Source: Rubrivivax sp.
GTDB lineage: Bacteria > Pseudomonadota > Gammaproteobacteria > Burkholderiales > Burkholderiaceae
DNA: 64,000 nucleotides
Reading direction: 5' to 3'
Assembly (NCBI GenBank): GCA_016790225.1
Contig: JAEUOZ010000007.1
Location: 62,001-126,000, forward strand
The position numbers and the translations under genes were made by a program. This document shows, piece by piece, positions 63,214 to 64,000 of this stretch. The first letter of the stretch is position 1. The number at the start of each line of letters is the position of its first letter. The notes under the pieces are model-generated. The model ran no database searches and was not told the origin of the DNA. It saw nothing but the letters and a program-made list of their open reading frames with translations.

Positions 63214-64000
63214 ATGAGCTCGTCCCCGCTGCACATTCTCGTGATCCACGGTGCCTACCAGCACCGTGGCGGCGAAGACAGCGTCGTCGATTCAGAGATC
63301 GAACTGCTCAAGGCACATGGGCACCGCGTGAGCGTCATGATGCGCAGCAACGACGAGGTCCAGTCTCTCTCGCGCCTGCAGCTGCTGGGCAAGACCTTCT
63401 GGGCCAGAGACTCGGCGGAGCAGCTGCTGCGGGCGTGCGAGGAGCCATCGCGGGTGGACGTGATCCATGCGCACAACACCTTTCCCCTGATCTCTCCTTC
63501 GGTGTACTGGGCGGCTGCCAGGCGTCGCATTCCTGTTGTCCAGACCTTGCACAACTTTCGGCTGCTGTGCCCTCAGGCCATGTTCCTGCGCGAAGGCAAG
63601 GTCTGCGAGGACTGCCTGGGTCAGGTGCCTTGGCGCGGGGCTGTCAGGGGCTGCTATCGCGACTCCAGGGCGGCTTCCAGTGCTTTGGCCGGCATGCTCA
63701 CCCTGCACCGCGCCATCGGCACCTGGCAACACAAGGTGACGCGGTACATCGCGCTCAACGAGTTTTGCCGGCGCAAGTTTGTCGAGGGTGGGCTGCCGGC
63801 GTCTCGCGTGGTGGTCAAGCCGAACTTTGTCGAGTTTGATGGGCCGGCCCCTTCCGGAGCACGTGAAGGCTTGTTGTACGTGGGCCGTCTGTCGCAGGAA
63901 AAGGGCATCGATGCCCTGGTTGGCGCGTTGGCTCGTCTGCCCGAGGGCTGCCTGCGGGTGGCGGGCGCGGGGCCTTTGGCCACGGCCTTCGAGGGCCTCG
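63214..64000 (+). CDS. Glycosyltransferase family 4, cut by the window end
   Basis: The gene starts at ATG 63214 (MSSSPLHILVIHGAYQHRGGEDSVV) and runs off the window, so only about 262 residues are visible. The N-terminal GT-B domain has VIHAHNTFPLISP, VVQTLHNFRLLCP, the cysteine pair in GKVCEDCLG and the domain junction LLYVGRLSQEKGI. It resembles the GT4 at 3719-4918 (shared HNTFP, TLHNFR and cysteine pair). It is 58 bp after the phosphotransferase gene. Confidence 0.87.
   Translation, partial: MSSSPLHILVIHGAYQHRGGEDSVVDSEIELLKAHGHRVSVMMRSNDEVQSLSRLQLLGKTFWARDSAEQLLRACEEPSRVDVIHAHNTFPLISPSVYWAAARRRIPVVQTLHNFRLLCPQAMFLREGKVCEDCLGQVPWRGAVRGCYRDSRAASSALAGMLTLHRAIGTWQHKVTRYIALNEFCRRKFVEGGLPASRVVVKPNFVEFDGPAPSGAREGLLYVGRLSQEKGIDALVGALARLPEGCLRVAGAGPLATAFEGL

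Overview
The window reads as the chromosome of a high-GC betaproteobacterium of the order Burkholderiales. The evidence is gene order: maf/yceD/rpmF/plsX/fabHDG/acpP/fabF, then rpoE/rseA/rseB/mucD, then lepA/lepB/DUF4845/rnc/era/recO/pdxJ/acpS/nagZ, and rne divergent from an rluC-type gene. PEP-CTERM proteins sit next to exopolysaccharide genes. I see no rRNA, tRNA, insertion sequence, prophage or CRISPR array. The genus cannot be fixed from this sequence alone.

Layout. (1) 1-17.1 kb is a large exopolysaccharide (EPS) locus. A short plus-strand set (small YVDPGSG membrane protein, methyltransferase, sulfatase-like membrane protein) faces a tightly overlapping ten-gene minus-strand operon: Wzz-like chain-length protein, Wzx-type flippase, two methyltransferases, four glycosyltransferases of the GT2 and GT4 type, a Wzy/ligase-type polymerase and a WecG/TagA transferase. 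A WecA/MraY-type initiating transferase and an SLBB outer-membrane export protein follow. Together these form a Wzx/Wzy-type pathway: initiation on undecaprenyl phosphate, sugar addition and methylation, flipping, polymerisation with length control, and export. (2) 17.1-31.2 kb holds RhlE, an RsmI-like methyltransferase, Maf, the rpmF/fatty-acid synthesis cluster and the sigma-E envelope stress module. (3) 31.2-39.9 kb holds a probable small RNA gene and the lepA-to-nagZ cluster. (4) 39.9-55.2 kb holds a PfkB kinase, a GntR/ABC transporter operon, rne and its long leader, an rluC-type pseudouridine synthase, an AP2-like protein with a histone-H1-like tail, a HAD phosphatase, a Rieske protein, SppA, Psd, an EamA transporter, Tdk and a histidine phosphatase. 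(5) 55.2-64 kb is a second EPS/PEP-CTERM region: an MHFG-type PEP-CTERM protein, Kbp, two classical PEP-CTERM proteins, a second WecG/TagA transferase, a GT2, an APH-fold phosphotransferase and a GT4 cut off by the window end.

Most notable signals outside genes: short CCCC-N7-GGGG palindromes upstream of EPS and PEP-CTERM genes, twice as tandem pairs at exactly 21 bp; a two-hairpin small RNA candidate between mucD and lepA; an apparently leaderless GntR operon with an inverted repeat between its -35 and -10 boxes; a 24-nt degenerate tandem repeat upstream of the second wecG; and a leader of nearly 700 nt with a strong hairpin in front of rne. No exosortase gene is in the window, so the PEP-CTERM proteins must be processed by an enzyme encoded elsewhere. 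All calls are from reading the sequence; no database search was run.
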